Assembly (NCBI RefSeq): GCF_024699275.1
Contig: NZ_JAILPX010000020.1
Location: forward strand, 1-64,000
Reading direction: 5' to 3'
DNA: 64,000 nucleotides
DNA from: Selenomonas sp.
GTDB lineage: Bacteria > Bacillota_C > Negativicutes > Selenomonadales > Selenomonadaceae
Shown one piece after another: positions 35,391-45,009 of the stretch (positions are counted from its first letter, which is position 1; each line of letters starts with the position of its first letter). The notes beneath the pieces are model-generated. The model worked only from the letters and a program-made list of their open reading frames with translations, had not been told where the DNA came from and made no database searches. The position numbers were made by a program, and so were the translations under genes.

Positions 35391-36794
35391 ATGCGAAAAA
35401 ATCTTTTGGGGCGTATCTCTAAGGGAGAGCCTTTTTCTTTGCGGGAACTGTTGTTATTGACCTGGCAGCTTAGTGTGCCTGCTATTATGGCAAAAATCAC
35501 CACGGTGATGATGCAATATATTGATGCCTCCATGGTGGGGATGATTGGCGCTGGCGCAGCGGCTTCGATTGGCTTGGTCAACTCTACCGCCTGGCTGATT
35601 GGTGGCGTGGCCTTTGCCATGTCTATGGGGTATACCATTCAGCTGGCTCAGGCCATTGGTGCCGGAGAGGAACTTAAGGCTCGCAGTCTGGTACGCCATG
35701 GCTTATGGGCGGTGGTAATCTTCAGTTTTGTCTTAGGTGGAAGTTGTGCCGCACTGAGCGGGCAGATGCCTTATTATCTGGGCGGTACAACTGATATTGC
35801 CGAAGGTGCTTCAACATATCTTTACATATATGCCTTAGGGCTGCCTTTTTTAGCCGTGAACTTTGCTGCTGCGTCTATGCTGCAGGCCAGTGGCAATATG
35901 AAGATTCCCAGCCTGTTAAGCGTCAGTATGTGTATTTTGGATGTGGTGTTCAATGCCCTGTTGATTTTTCCCTCTCGGAATGTGGAACTTTGGGGATGGC
36001 TGATTTGGATTCCCGGCGGAAACCTTGGGGTGGCTGGCGTTGCATTGGGGACGGTACTGGCAGAAGTCTGCTGTATGGTGGCAATGCTCTATGTGCTTTT
36101 GAAAAAATCCCGTCAGCTTCATTATCGACAGGAACAGCTGCTTTCCTGGCAGGGAGAATTGCAGGAGGCGACGCGTCTGGGGGTGCCCATGGCACTGGAG
36201 CAGGTGGTTATGGGCAGTGCCTATGTGGCCTTTACCTGTATTGTAGCCCCCTTGGGCACCGTGGCCTTGGCGGCAAATTCCTTTGCGATTACAGCGGAAA
36301 GCCTTTGCTATATGCCGGGGATAGGTGTGTCTACAGCTGCGCAAACATTGGTGGGGCAGAGTGTAGGTGCGGGGCGCAGCAAGCTGGCACAACGCTTCGG
36401 CTATGTTAGTGCTGGCTTGGGCATGCTGGTTATGCTGGTGATGGGGATCGTTATGTATATCTGTGCCCCAGGGATGATGGCCCTGCTGTCACAGGATGGC
36501 GCTGTGATTGCTGCAGGTACGGAAATTCTGCGCATCGAAGCTTGGGCAGAACCGCTCTTTGCAGCTGGCATCATTGTTACCAGTATTTTCCGGGGAGCTG
36601 GGGAAACAAAAATGCCCACCATTTTGAATCTGGTGGCCATGTGGGGAATTCGTATACCGCTGGCCACTTATCTGGCAGTCGATTATGGGCTTCCCGGTGT
36701 ATGGGCTGCCATGTGTACGGAACTCTGCGCGAGAGGATTGCTTTCGTTAGGGGTGCTTATTTGGCGAGGTGAAGGTCTTTATAGGAGAGCGTAA
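35391..36794 (+). CDS. MATE-family multidrug/metabolite exporter
   Basis: A 467-residue MATE exporter with 12 hydrophobic segments. Family features are SVPAIMAKITTVMMQYIDASMVGMIG near the start, the repeated half motif around residues 250-330 (VPMALEQVVMGSAYVAFTCI), and GVSTAAQTLVGQSVGAG, which contains the QTLVGQ-GA pattern of the NorM/DinF group. The ATG follows GGGAG nine bases upstream. It stands alone between the branching enzyme (divergent) and the diguanylate cyclase. Substrate unknown. Confidence 0.9.
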   Translation: MRKNLLGRISKGEPFSLRELLLLTWQLSVPAIMAKITTVMMQYIDASMVGMIGAGAAASIGLVNSTAWLIGGVAFAMSMGYTIQLAQAIGAGEELKARSLVRHGLWAVVIFSFVLGGSCAALSGQMPYYLGGTTDIAEGASTYLYIYALGLPFLAVNFAAASMLQASGNMKIPSLLSVSMCILDVVFNALLIFPSRNVELWGWLIWIPGGNLGVAGVALGTVLAEVCCMVAMLYVLLKKSRQLHYRQEQLLSWQGELQEATRLGVPMALEQVVMGSAYVAFTCIVAPLGTVALAANSFAITAESLCYMPGIGVSTAAQTLVGQSVGAGRSKLAQRFGYVSAGLGMLVMLVMGIVMYICAPGMMALLSQDGAVIAAGTEILRIEAWAEPLFAAGIIVTSIFRGAGETKMPTILNLVAMWGIRIPLATYLAVDYGLPGVWAAMCTELCARGLLSLGVLIWRGEGLYRRA

Positions 36795-36988
36795 AAAATT
36801 CCAGGCTTGTGGCAGGTTTTTTCTTCCTGTGGTGCGAATAATAAAAGATAAAGTTTTATCTTTTGCTGTAACGGCATTTACCAACTTTGTTTTGTGAACA
36901 TATGCTGATGATTGGATTGTAGCCAGGTGCACAATAGGAATGGCTGGGCACTGTACCGAAGGGACTGGGTAAGGAGGCTGGCTAAAAT

Positions 36989-38227
36989 ATGAATTATTAC
37001 TGTTTGGTTGATTTTTTAGCGTTGCTGGTGCTATTGATTACAAATCACGATGTTCTGGGAAAGAAAACAGAGACAGAGGAGCGCTCTATACAAAAGCGAT
37101 ATCGTTTTTTCTTATATGCTGTGGCCACTTATTATGTGGTGGATGCGATATGGGCCTGGTTATATGGGATAGGCAATATCGATTGGCTATATGTGGATAC
37201 AGAAATATATTTTGTGGTCATGGCATTGGGAATTTTGCTATGGATCCGTTACATTGTCGCCTATTCGCGGATTGATAATTCCTTTGGCCAGCTTTTGATC
37301 TATGCAGGGTGGATCCTGTTTGTCACGGCGCTGGTCATTACTCCGCTGAACCGCTGGCGCCCGTTGATGTTTTGGTTTGTGGATGGTGTTTATTATTGCG
37401 GTATTCTGCGGGATGCCATGTTCGTCTATCAGGTATTACTTTTACTGCTGGCATCTTCGTATATGCTTCTATTTACAGCCTATATCAGTGAGCGGCAGAG
37501 GAAACGGCGTCTGGCTATTGGCCTGTCTGGTCTCATTATGATGTTTTTTATTGCGGTGCAGATATCTTTGTCTACATATCCCCTCTATGCTATAAGTTAT
37601 ATGTTGGGGTGCTGTCTTTTGCGTACCTTTGTCATCGAAAATGAGCGGGAGGAATTACGTCGGGACTTGCAGGTGGCATTGGACCGGGAAAAAAATCAGC
37701 TGCAGGAATTACAGAAAGCCAAAGACAATGCCTATAAAGACTCTCTTACGGGCGTCAAGAGCCGACTGGCTTATGTGGAAAAAAAGGATATTCTGGATGG
37801 GCAGATTCTTAAGGGGATACGAGATGATTTTGCTGTTGTGGTCATGGATATCAATAATCTGAAGATCATCAATGATACGCTGGGGCATGATGTGGGGGAT
37901 GAGTTCATTCGGAAGGCCTGCCGCTTGATTTGCAATACCTTCAAGCGAAGTCCGGTATACCGCATAGGCGGTGATGAATTTGTGGCAATCCTGGAAGGGG
38001 AAGATTATGGAAACAGGAATATGCTGTTGGAATCATTCAATCATGAGATTGAACAGAACCGTCAGAATGGTTCGGTGATTGTAGCCATCGGTATGGCAGA
38101 ATATGTCCCGCAGCAGGATCTTAGTTATAAACGGCTTTTTGACAGAGCTGATGAAGCGATGTACAAGCGCAAGCAGGAGTTAAAAGTCGTTGCCGATTCA
38201 TCCTTTGCGGTGAGGAAAAAAGCCTGA
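36989..38227 (+). CDS. Membrane-bound diguanylate cyclase (GGDEF), no I-site
   Basis: A 412-residue protein with an N-terminal membrane sensor of about six to seven segments (residues 5-215), a short coiled coil (about 220-250) and a C-terminal GGDEF domain that makes cyclic di-GMP. The active site YRIGGDEFVAIL is intact, and the metal/substrate Asp and Asn are in VVMDINNLKIINDTLGHDVGD. The product-inhibition I-site (Arg-x-x-Asp five residues before GGDEF) is absent: the stretch reads KRSPVY. The ATG follows AAGGAGG. Signal sensed is unknown. No EAL/HD-GYP partner is seen nearby. Confidence 0.9.
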   Translation: MNYYCLVDFLALLVLLITNHDVLGKKTETEERSIQKRYRFFLYAVATYYVVDAIWAWLYGIGNIDWLYVDTEIYFVVMALGILLWIRYIVAYSRIDNSFGQLLIYAGWILFVTALVITPLNRWRPLMFWFVDGVYYCGILRDAMFVYQVLLLLLASSYMLLFTAYISERQRKRRLAIGLSGLIMMFFIAVQISLSTYPLYAISYMLGCCLLRTFVIENEREELRRDLQVALDREKNQLQELQKAKDNAYKDSLTGVKSRLAYVEKKDILDGQILKGIRDDFAVVVMDINNLKIINDTLGHDVGDEFIRKACRLICNTFKRSPVYRIGGDEFVAILEGEDYGNRNMLLESFNHEIEQNRQNGSVIVAIGMAEYVPQQDLSYKRLFDRADEAMYKRKQELKVVADSSFAVRKKA

Positions 38228-38248
38228 GGCAATGCCTCGGTTTTTTTT
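38224..38248 (+). terminator. Terminator between the GGDEF gene and ftsE
   Basis: A 7-bp stem (CTGAGGC / GCCTCGG, one G-U pair) with a 3-base loop and eight T immediately after the GGDEF stop codon. Confidence 0.8.
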
Positions 38249-38338
38249 ATGGTCTGATGGTAAAGGATTTTTGCCTTGTTTTATCATTTTATGGTAAAAT
38301 AAAAGTTAGTTTATTTTATTGCAGGAGGAATATTCCGA

Positions 38339-39025
38339 ATGATACAGATGCGGGAGGTCAGCAAGACCTATGACACCGGTGTTGTGGCTTTAAGCCATGT
38401 CAACGTGGATATAAAAAAGGGCGAGTTTGTGTTTGTGGTTGGTCCCAGCGGGGCTGGTAAGTCCACTTTCATCAAGATGCTGTTCCGGGAGGAATTGCCT
38501 ACGGAGGGCAAGCTTTTGGTCAACGGTCATGATGTGGTGGAGATGGAACGTTCAGAGGTTCCTTATCTTCGTCGTGAATTGGGCGTTATCTTTCAGGATT
38601 ATCGCTTGCTTCCGGATAAGACGGTCTTTGAAAATGTGGCTTTTGCCATGCAGGTTATAGAGGCACCTCGCCGTACCATGCAGCGCAGTGTGAATTCTGT
38701 GCTGGATGTGGTAGGCCTGCGGGATAAATACCGCAGTTTCCCGTCGCAGCTTTCTGGCGGAGAACAGCAGCGTGTGGCCATTGCCCGGGCCATTGTCAAC
38801 AATCCTTCCATCGTTATCGCGGACGAACCGACGGGGAATTTGGATCCGGAAACCAGCTGGGATATCATGGACATATTCCGACGCATCAATAAAGCTGGGA
38901 CGACAATCGTGATGGCTACCCATGACCGGAATATCGTGGATACCATGAAGCGGCGGGTTATTGCCATTGAAGATGGACGTATTGTCCGTGATCAGCAGCG
39001 GGGAGGGTATGGATATGAAGCTTAG
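38339..39025 (+). CDS. ftsE: Cell division ATP-binding protein FtsE
   Basis: A 228-residue ABC ATPase that, with FtsX, activates peptidoglycan hydrolases during division or elongation. It contains Walker [10 protein letters not shown], the FtsE-typical [20 protein letters not shown], signature LSGGEQQR and Walker [12 protein letters not shown]. The start follows AGGAGG. First gene of the ftsE-ftsX-hydrolase activator-ctpA run, a layout known from Negativicutes and Clostridia. A promoter candidate with a TAAAAT -10 lies at about 38280-38310. Confidence 0.95.
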   Translation: MIQMREVSKTYDTGVVALSHVNVDIKKGEFVFVVGPSGAGKSTFIKMLFREELPTEGKLLVNGHDVVEMERSEVPYLRRELGVIFQDYRLLPDKTVFENVAFAMQVIEAPRRTMQRSVNSVLDVVGLRDKYRSFPSQLSGGEQQRVAIARAIVNNPSIVIADEPTGNLDPETSWDIMDIFRRINKAGTTIVMATHDRNIVDTMKRRVIAIEDGRIVRDQQRGGYGYEA

Positions 39026-39902
39026 AACGGGTGAATATTTTATCCAGGAGGTATTCCATTCCCTGCGGCGCAACAATTGGATGTCTTTTGCCTCTATTGG
39101 TACAGTGGCTGTATCCCTTTTTGTACTGGGGGTATTCCTGATTCTGGTGCTGAACATGAATCGTATGGCATCGATGTTGGAATCGCAGGTACAGATCAGT
39201 GTCTATCTGCAGGATGAAGTGACGAAGAGCGAGCGTATTGGCCTGCAAAGCGATATAGAAAAGATGCAGGGCATCGATAAGGTGAAGTTTGTCGATAAGG
39301 ATGAAGCCAAGGAACGGCTGGCTGAGCGCTTGGGCGATCAGAAGTATCTGTTGGATGCTTTGGGCGATAAAAATCCTCTGCCCGATGCCTTCGAGGTGAC
39401 GGTGAAAACGCCGGAAATGGTGGAAACTGCAGCGAAAGCCATTGAGCGCATGGACGGCGTAGAGTCTGCCAAGTATGGTCAGGATGTGGTGGAGCATCTT
39501 TTTGACATCACCCGTCTCATGCGCGTCTTTGGTCTGGTGCTGATGCTGCTTTTGGCAGGTGCTACCATTTTCATTATTTCCAATACCATCCGGCTTACGG
39601 TTTTTGCCCGGCGCAAGGAAATCGCCATCATGAAATATGTGGGGGCCACGGACTGGTTTATTCGCTGGCCTTTTCTCATGGAGGGAATTGTTCTGGGGTG
39701 TATTGGCGGCATCATATCGGCTCTGGCCCTGCGCAGCTTCTATGCGGCCATGGCAGCAAAAATCTACAATACTTTGGCATTTTTCCCGCTGCTGCCCCAG
39801 TATCCCTTCATGAATTATGTAACGGTGGCCATCATTTTCTCCGGAATGCTGATTGGAGCTATCGGCTCGGCTTTTTCGTTGAAACGCTTCCTAGAGGTTT
39901 AA
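39015..39902 (+). CDS. ftsX: Cell division protein FtsX
   Basis: A 295-residue integral membrane partner of FtsE with the family topology: a cytoplasmic N-terminus and first membrane segment (about 25-47), an extracytoplasmic domain (about 50-170), and three C-terminal segments (about 175-285). Visible are SLRRNNWMSFASIGTVAVSLF near the start and ARRKEIAIMKYVGATDWFIRWPF with the cytoplasmic coupling region. ATG 39015 has GGGAGGG eight bases upstream and overlaps ftsE by 11 bases; an ATG at 39009 is an alternative. The extracytoplasmic loop would contact the hydrolase activator encoded next. Confidence 0.93.
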   Translation: MKLRTGEYFIQEVFHSLRRNNWMSFASIGTVAVSLFVLGVFLILVLNMNRMASMLESQVQISVYLQDEVTKSERIGLQSDIEKMQGIDKVKFVDKDEAKERLAERLGDQKYLLDALGDKNPLPDAFEVTVKTPEMVETAAKAIERMDGVESAKYGQDVVEHLFDITRLMRVFGLVLMLLLAGATIFIISNTIRLTVFARRKEIAIMKYVGATDWFIRWPFLMEGIVLGCIGGIISALALRSFYAAMAAKIYNTLAFFPLLPQYPFMNYVTVAIIFSGMLIGAIGSAFSLKRFLEV

Positions 39903-41026
39903 TGATGATGAAGAAATGGCAGACAATAACGTCCTCTGCGTTGTCGGTGGTATTGACCGCTTCTACAGCTTACGCATCCTTGGAAGATGATAAGGCCAGC
40001 TACGATAAGCAGGCGGAGGAGTTGAAGGATAAGAGTAATGCCCTGCAGTCGAAAATCGACTCCTTGTCGGAGGAAAAAAGGCTGGTGGATGCAGAGGCAG
40101 ATGAAGCTATTGCGGAACATAAGGCCCTGCGGGCGGCATTGGATGAAACCTTGGAGCGGATGGACAAGAATGAAAACCGGCTCAAAGAGGTGGAGTCCGA
40201 TTATGAAAAAAAGAGTACGAAGCTTGGAAAACGTGTCCGGGACATCTATGTAAATGGGCAGATTTCCTATTTGGATGTGCTCTTTGGCGCGAAGGATTTT
40301 TCGGATTTGATGACCCGTATGGACCTATTGAAAAAGGTCATCAAGCAGGATTATGATTTGGTTCATTTGGTGCTGGAAGAAAAGGCGGAAATCGAAGAAA
40401 CCCAGAAAAGTCTGGAAAAGGACAGGGAGGTTCGGGCAGAACAGGAGCTGAAGGCCCGTCAGGCTCGGGAGGTCATGGAAGAAAAGGTCAGGAAGCGCAA
40501 GGCCATCATCGACCAGATGAAGAGCGACAAGGCCACTGTGGACCGTCAATATGATGAGATGATGGCCGCCTCCAAACAGATTGAAGAAATGCTGCGGCGC
40601 AGCAGCATGGCCAATATGCCTGCCGGGGCTGTATCGGGGGGGAATGGCTCCATGATTTGGCCAGTGGGCGGCACCATTACTTCGGAGTTTGGCTGGCGTA
40701 CCCACCCGATTACGGGGACGCAAAAATTTCATAGCGGCATTGATATTGGCGCCGATTATGGTACGCCTATTTCGGCAGCGGCTTCTGGAACTGTGGAATA
40801 TGCGGGCTGGATTTCCGGTTATGGCAATACGATTATCATCAATCACGGTGGTGGTATAACGACGCTTTACGGACATAACCAGTCTTTGGCGGCTTCTGTG
40901 GGACAACAGGTGAGCCAGGGGGAAACCATTGCTTATTGTGGGTCTACCGGCAACAGTACAGGACCCCATTGTCATTTCGAAGTACGACAAAATGGTTCTC
41001 CGGTGAGTCCTCATGGATTTTTGTAA
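39902..41026 (+). CDS. Murein hydrolase activator (EnvC/M23 family)
   Basis: A 374-residue exported protein. In order: a signal peptide (about 1-24, cleaved after a TAYA-type site), a long coiled coil (about 25-255, matching EnvC/PcsB proteins that dock on FtsX), and a C-terminal LytM/M23 peptidase domain (about 270-374). The M23 zinc residues are visible: HSGIDIGADYG (His and Asp) and HCHFEV (His-x-His), so it may hydrolyse peptidoglycan itself rather than act only as an activator. The ATG overlaps the ftsX stop (TAATG), so translation is coupled. Confidence 0.92.
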   Translation: MMMKKWQTITSSALSVVLTASTAYASLEDDKASYDKQAEELKDKSNALQSKIDSLSEEKRLVDAEADEAIAEHKALRAALDETLERMDKNENRLKEVESDYEKKSTKLGKRVRDIYVNGQISYLDVLFGAKDFSDLMTRMDLLKKVIKQDYDLVHLVLEEKAEIEETQKSLEKDREVRAEQELKARQAREVMEEKVRKRKAIIDQMKSDKATVDRQYDEMMAASKQIEEMLRRSSMANMPAGAVSGGNGSMIWPVGGTITSEFGWRTHPITGTQKFHSGIDIGADYGTPISAAASGTVEYAGWISGYGNTIIINHGGGITTLYGHNQSLAASVGQQVSQGETIAYCGSTGNSTGPHCHFEVRQNGSPVSPHGFL

Positions 41027-41057
41027 CGATAATCGCTTGGCGAGAAGGTGAACAGGA

Positions 41058-42203
41058 TTGAGTAAGAAAAAGATAGCCCTGCTTATTCTGGTGACGGCAT
41101 TGATTTCCAGTGCCCTGACCATTATGGGGCTGATGAAGATAATGGGGCTCGATGGTGAAAAAACAACGGATCTGTTGCGTTTTTTCGGTGTTAAGCGCAT
41201 GATTGAAACCCGTTATGTGACGGATGTGGACAGCAGCAGCCTTATGGACGGGGCCATTGATGGGATGGTCAAATCTTTGGGTGACCCTCATTCTATCTAT
41301 ATGAAGAGTTCCATGTATAAATCCTTGAAAGAACATACGGCAGGTGCTTTTGGCGGTATTGGGGTTACCATGGGCTTCAAGGACGATAAGGTTACGATTA
41401 TGTCGGTGTTGGAGGATACGCCAGGTGAAAGGGCCGGTCTTAAAGTCGGTGATGAGATCTTGGCTGTAGACGGTACGCCTGTGTCTGAATATCAGCCAGA
41501 GGAAGTGGCTTTGCATATCCGCGGTGAAGCGGGGACAGAAGTAAAGCTCATGATTCACCGGACTGGCGAAGAGGATAAGGAATATTCTCTTCAGCGGGAT
41601 ATGATCAAGGTTCGGTCGGCCAGAGGGAAAATGCTGGATGATAGCAATATGGGGTATATCCGCATTGCATCGTTTGGGGAAAATACCGGTGAAGAGTTTA
41701 AGGAAGAGTACAACCGGCTCAAGGAGGCCGGGATGGCAGGACTGATTGTGGACCTGCGGCAGAACCCCGGCGGTCTGATTACCAGCTGTGTGGAAGTGGC
41801 TGACATGCTGGTACCAAAAGGAAATATCGTATCCGTGGTACAGCGGGATGGCAGCCAGGAAAGTTACGATTCCAGCCTGGAGGAAAGTACCCCGCCTATC
41901 GTTGTGCTGATTGATGGAAATAGCGCCAGTGCATCGGAAATTCTGGCTGGCGCATTACAGGACCGGGATGCAGCTACCATTGTAGGCATGAAATCCTATG
42001 GTAAAGGTTCTGTGCAGGTTGTGGTTCCTTTGTTCCATGATGATGGCCTGAAGCTAACCATTGCTAAATATTATACCCCTGGTGGCAGATGTATCGATGG
42101 CATTGGCATTGAGCCGGATATCATCGTGAACCTTACAGCAGAGGATACCGAGGATAAACAGCTGAACATGGCCAGGGAAGTATTGCAGCAGAAGATGCAG
42201 TAA
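41058..42203 (+). CDS. ctpA: Carboxy-terminal processing protease (S41)
   Basis: A 381-residue S41-family serine protease with an N-terminal membrane anchor (about 6-28), a PDZ domain (about 95-180, with GGIGVTMGF and AGLKVGDEILAVDGTPV) and the protease domain (about 180-381). The catalytic serine is in GNSASASEIL and the lysine in SYGKGSVQ. It usually trims cell-wall enzymes or secreted proteins; here it lies downstream of a murein hydrolase activator, a likely partner. The TTG start at 41058 lies behind AAGGTG. Then a 14-base gap leads to the modification cassette. Confidence 0.93.
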   Translation: MSKKKIALLILVTALISSALTIMGLMKIMGLDGEKTTDLLRFFGVKRMIETRYVTDVDSSSLMDGAIDGMVKSLGDPHSIYMKSSMYKSLKEHTAGAFGGIGVTMGFKDDKVTIMSVLEDTPGERAGLKVGDEILAVDGTPVSEYQPEEVALHIRGEAGTEVKLMIHRTGEEDKEYSLQRDMIKVRSARGKMLDDSNMGYIRIASFGENTGEEFKEEYNRLKEAGMAGLIVDLRQNPGGLITSCVEVADMLVPKGNIVSVVQRDGSQESYDSSLEESTPPIVVLIDGNSASASEILAGALQDRDAATIVGMKSYGKGSVQVVVPLFHDDGLKLTIAKYYTPGGRCIDGIGIEPDIIVNLTAEDTEDKQLNMAREVLQQKMQ

Positions 42204-42217
42204 GGGAGGTCAATCCA

Positions 42218-43162
42218 TTGCCAGAGAAAATCAAACCAGAATTGTTGAAATTTTTACAGCCTGGAGAATTGCCTTTGCATATCCTGGTGGTGGAAAGCCT
42301 GTCCTATCTGCCTAAGCTGCGGCAGATGTTTCCGGCTGCTAAACTCTATGCGGTAACGGCAGACCGGGATGCCATGCTGGACTATGCAGGATTGTCTATA
42401 GAATTCAGCGAAGTAAACTATCTGGCGGAGCCTTTACCTTATGATCGCGAAATGTTTGATTACATCATCTCGGATTTAACCCTGGAACAGGCTGGACATC
42501 CCCAGGATATTGCAGCGGGTTTTTCCCGTTATCTGAAGGAGACGGGGAGCTTCCTGACCAGCTTCCGTAATATCCGGCATTGGACGCAGTTGCAGGACTT
42601 ATTGGCGGGGCACTATTATAATGTGGTGGCCCGGCTGTTTGCCCGGCAGGAATTTGAACGCTTGCTCTATGCATCTTACTATAAGATGGTCTTTATGGAA
42701 CCTCAGAAACGGGCAGCGGAGGAAAAAACACTGCAACGGTTGCTGGCTGCAGGGTTTTGTAATGATGACGATGATATCAACGTGGAATTTTATTTGGTGC
42801 GGGCTGATCGGTCCATGCCGGAAATGGCCCTGTTGAAATCCATGTATACCAAGGAGGAACGGCGGCAGTTATCCATCTATTTGCATCGCATCGAATATGA
42901 TGTAGAGGCGGATAAAAACTGCCGGGAGTTTTGGAAGCTTTATCGGGAAAAAGGCTTCTTTGCCGATTATACAGCAGCCTTTATCAAGCAGGCGGTATTC
43001 CATCCTGTAAATTTTTATCGGCAGTTGATGGCCCATTCTTTGGCAGAACTGGCGGAGGTTGGGCAGATGCTGCAGGGGGCCTTGCACAATGTAACCAGTG
43101 AGGAAGAGGCTGCTTATTTGCAGGAACTTAGACAGGAATGGCAGGGAAAACAAAATGGATAA
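42218..43162 (+). CDS. Methyltransferase-like protein of the modification cassette
   Basis: A 314-residue cytosolic protein. The first half has the fold pattern of a class I methyltransferase: LHILVVESLSYLPKLRQMFP (motif I position, though not a classic GxGxG), AVTADRDAMLDYA and FDYIISDLTLEQAGHP. The glycine-rich cofactor loop is poorly conserved, so S-adenosylmethionine binding is not certain. Its second half (about 195-314) is helical. It starts with TTG 42218 behind GGGAGG and overlaps the next gene by 8 bases. Position before a glycosyltransferase, FliB and GT41 suggests a role in surface or flagellin glycan modification. Confidence 0.65.
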   Translation: MPEKIKPELLKFLQPGELPLHILVVESLSYLPKLRQMFPAAKLYAVTADRDAMLDYAGLSIEFSEVNYLAEPLPYDREMFDYIISDLTLEQAGHPQDIAAGFSRYLKETGSFLTSFRNIRHWTQLQDLLAGHYYNVVARLFARQEFERLLYASYYKMVFMEPQKRAAEEKTLQRLLAAGFCNDDDDINVEFYLVRADRSMPEMALLKSMYTKEERRQLSIYLHRIEYDVEADKNCREFWKLYREKGFFADYTAAFIKQAVFHPVNFYRQLMAHSLAELAEVGQMLQGALHNVTSEEEAAYLQELRQEWQGKQNG

Positions 43163-43847
43163 TAGACTGGACGAACAAAAGATTGCCTTTATCACCTGCG
43201 TCAACAGTGAGGACTGGTATAGCGAGTGCCGCTTGTACCTGGAAAGTCTGCATATACCGGAAGGTATAGCGGTTGAGTATATTCCCATAAGCGGAGCTGC
43301 ATCCATGTGTGCAGGTTATAATCAGGGAATGCGGCAGACCAAAGCGAAATACAAAGTATATCTTCATCAGGATACCCTGGTGGTCAATAAAAATCTTATT
43401 GGTGATTTATTGCATATTTTTGCCGATAATTCCATTGGCGCTGTAGGCGTAATCGGTTGCCGAAGCCTGCCCCTTAGCGGGGTGTGGTGGGACGGACTGC
43501 GTACCTATGGCCGCGTGCTGCATGCCTGTGAACCGGAAAGTGTAGTGGATTCCCATTGCAGGGAGCCGGAAGGGGCTTATCAGGAAGTGGAAGCCGTGGA
43601 TGGTCTCTTTATTGCCACCCAGTATGATGTAATGTGGCGGGAGGATATCTTTACGGGCTGGCATCTTTACGACACTTCTCTCTGCAAGGAAATGCAGCGG
43701 GCAGGTTATAAGGTGGTGGTGCCCAATCAGGAGAAGGATTTCTGGTGCATTCATTGTCCGAAAGAAAAACCGTTGGCTTATGAATATAAAGGATATCAGA
43801 AAGCCTTTATTCGGGAATATGGCCGTGAGCTGCATCCGGAGGTATGA
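43155..43847 (+). CDS. GT2-like glycosyltransferase (StrF-like family)
   Basis: A 230-residue cytosolic protein with the GT-A fold pattern of the Glyco_tranf_2_5 (StrF-like) group. It has an early IAFITCVNSEDWYSECRLYL, a CAGYNQGMRQTKAKYKVYLHQDTL region where the DxD-type metal motif is reduced to HQD (about 78-80), and EVEAVDGLFIATQYDVMWRED near 150-170. ATG 43155 overlaps the preceding gene, and its stop overlaps the alternative start of the FliB gene. The sugar donor is unknown. Confidence 0.75.
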   Translation: MDNRLDEQKIAFITCVNSEDWYSECRLYLESLHIPEGIAVEYIPISGAASMCAGYNQGMRQTKAKYKVYLHQDTLVVNKNLIGDLLHIFADNSIGAVGVIGCRSLPLSGVWWDGLRTYGRVLHACEPESVVDSHCREPEGAYQEVEAVDGLFIATQYDVMWREDIFTGWHLYDTSLCKEMQRAGYKVVVPNQEKDFWCIHCPKEKPLAYEYKGYQKAFIREYGRELHPEV

Positions 43848-43849
43848 GG

Positions 43850-44938
43850 ATGAAACCGACAGAGTTTACGTGTATTGAGCCGGATTATGTGAAAGATTTT
43901 TTCTGTGATGGCAGCAAGTGTGGTGGTTCGCTTTGCTGCTATGGCTGGCAGCAGATTTTGGATGAAGCTGCCTTAACCCGCTATCGTAAAGTGACCGGAG
44001 TGGAGGGAGAACGATTACGGGCAGGTTTGGTATATCTTCCGGAAGCTGAGGGCTTTGGTTTTCGTCATGATCATGATCATTGCGTTTTCTTAAGGGAAGA
44101 TGGCCTTTGTAGCTTGCAAAAGAAATATGGGGCGGAAATGCTTACGGATGTTTGCGCAGAGTATCCGCGTAAGACCCGGCTTTTTCCCCAGTGTGTTGTG
44201 GAGCGGGCTCTATGTGTGACTTGTCCGGTGGCGGCAGATTTGATTTTGCAGAACGAGAAGCCGTTAAGATTCGTGCATAAACCGATGAAATCTACGCGGA
44301 TGAAATACTTTCAGGCAGCTGGTGATGCGGATGTGTTGGAGCAGCTGGATTTTTTTACCTGGCAAGGGCGGGGAATAGCGATTCTGCAGAATCGTAATCT
44401 TTCCTTGCCAGAGCGGTTGCAGCAACTATTAGCGGAGTTGGCAGAGGCAGATGAAGCTATGCCCTGGGGCCGGGATGCGGAGAAGGAGATCTGGCAGCCA
44501 TGGCCGCCGGCAAAACAGGCCTCATTTTTCCGTGCCTTTGTGGAGGGCATTGAAGACCATACGGATAGTACCGCCAGCTATCTTTCTGCAGCAGCCGCAT
44601 GGGAACAGAAGGGTTTTATGCCTGGCGCTGAAGCGACTGCTTTGCTGAAAAAAGAGATTTGGCATCCCTATGGGATGATGTTGGAGAACTATCTGGTCAA
44701 CGAGTGGTTTAAGGAACTTTATCCCTGTGCTGTCCTGGGGACTTTTGCTTATAATGGTCTGTACTTTGCCGTACAATGGGAAATATGGCAATTCCTGCTT
44801 TTGCTGAGTTTGTTGGATAAGCAGGTGGATGTATTGCAAGCTGTCCGGGAAACGGCTGGCTGGCTGGCCTCACGGCTCAATCATTACACGGCTGCTCCCG
44901 ATGTCTTGGCAGGGCTTTTGCAGACCGATAAAGGATAA
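43850..44938 (+). CDS. fliB: FliB-like flagellin lysine-N-methylase
   Basis: A protein of about 362 residues of the FliB family, which N-methylates lysines of flagellin. The cysteine-rich N-terminus is characteristic: FFCDGSKCGGSLCCYGWQQI, CVFLREDGLCSLQKKYG and DVCAEYPR, probably binding an iron-sulfur cluster or zinc. ATG 43850 follows GGAGG at seven bases; an ATG at 43844 is an alternative and would overlap the upstream stop. The presence of two chemoreceptors and a sigma-28-type promoter in the window supports a flagellated organism. Flagellin itself is not in the window. Confidence 0.85.
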   Translation: MKPTEFTCIEPDYVKDFFCDGSKCGGSLCCYGWQQILDEAALTRYRKVTGVEGERLRAGLVYLPEAEGFGFRHDHDHCVFLREDGLCSLQKKYGAEMLTDVCAEYPRKTRLFPQCVVERALCVTCPVAADLILQNEKPLRFVHKPMKSTRMKYFQAAGDADVLEQLDFFTWQGRGIAILQNRNLSLPERLQQLLAELAEADEAMPWGRDAEKEIWQPWPPAKQASFFRAFVEGIEDHTDSTASYLSAAAAWEQKGFMPGAEATALLKKEIWHPYGMMLENYLVNEWFKELYPCAVLGTFAYNGLYFAVQWEIWQFLLLLSLLDKQVDVLQAVRETAGWLASRLNHYTAAPDVLAGLLQTDKG

Positions 44939-45009
44939 GCGGGCAGGTATGTAGAAATATATAAATATCAGTTTTTGTGAAATCATAAAACTTGGGAGTT
45001 AGTCTGTTT

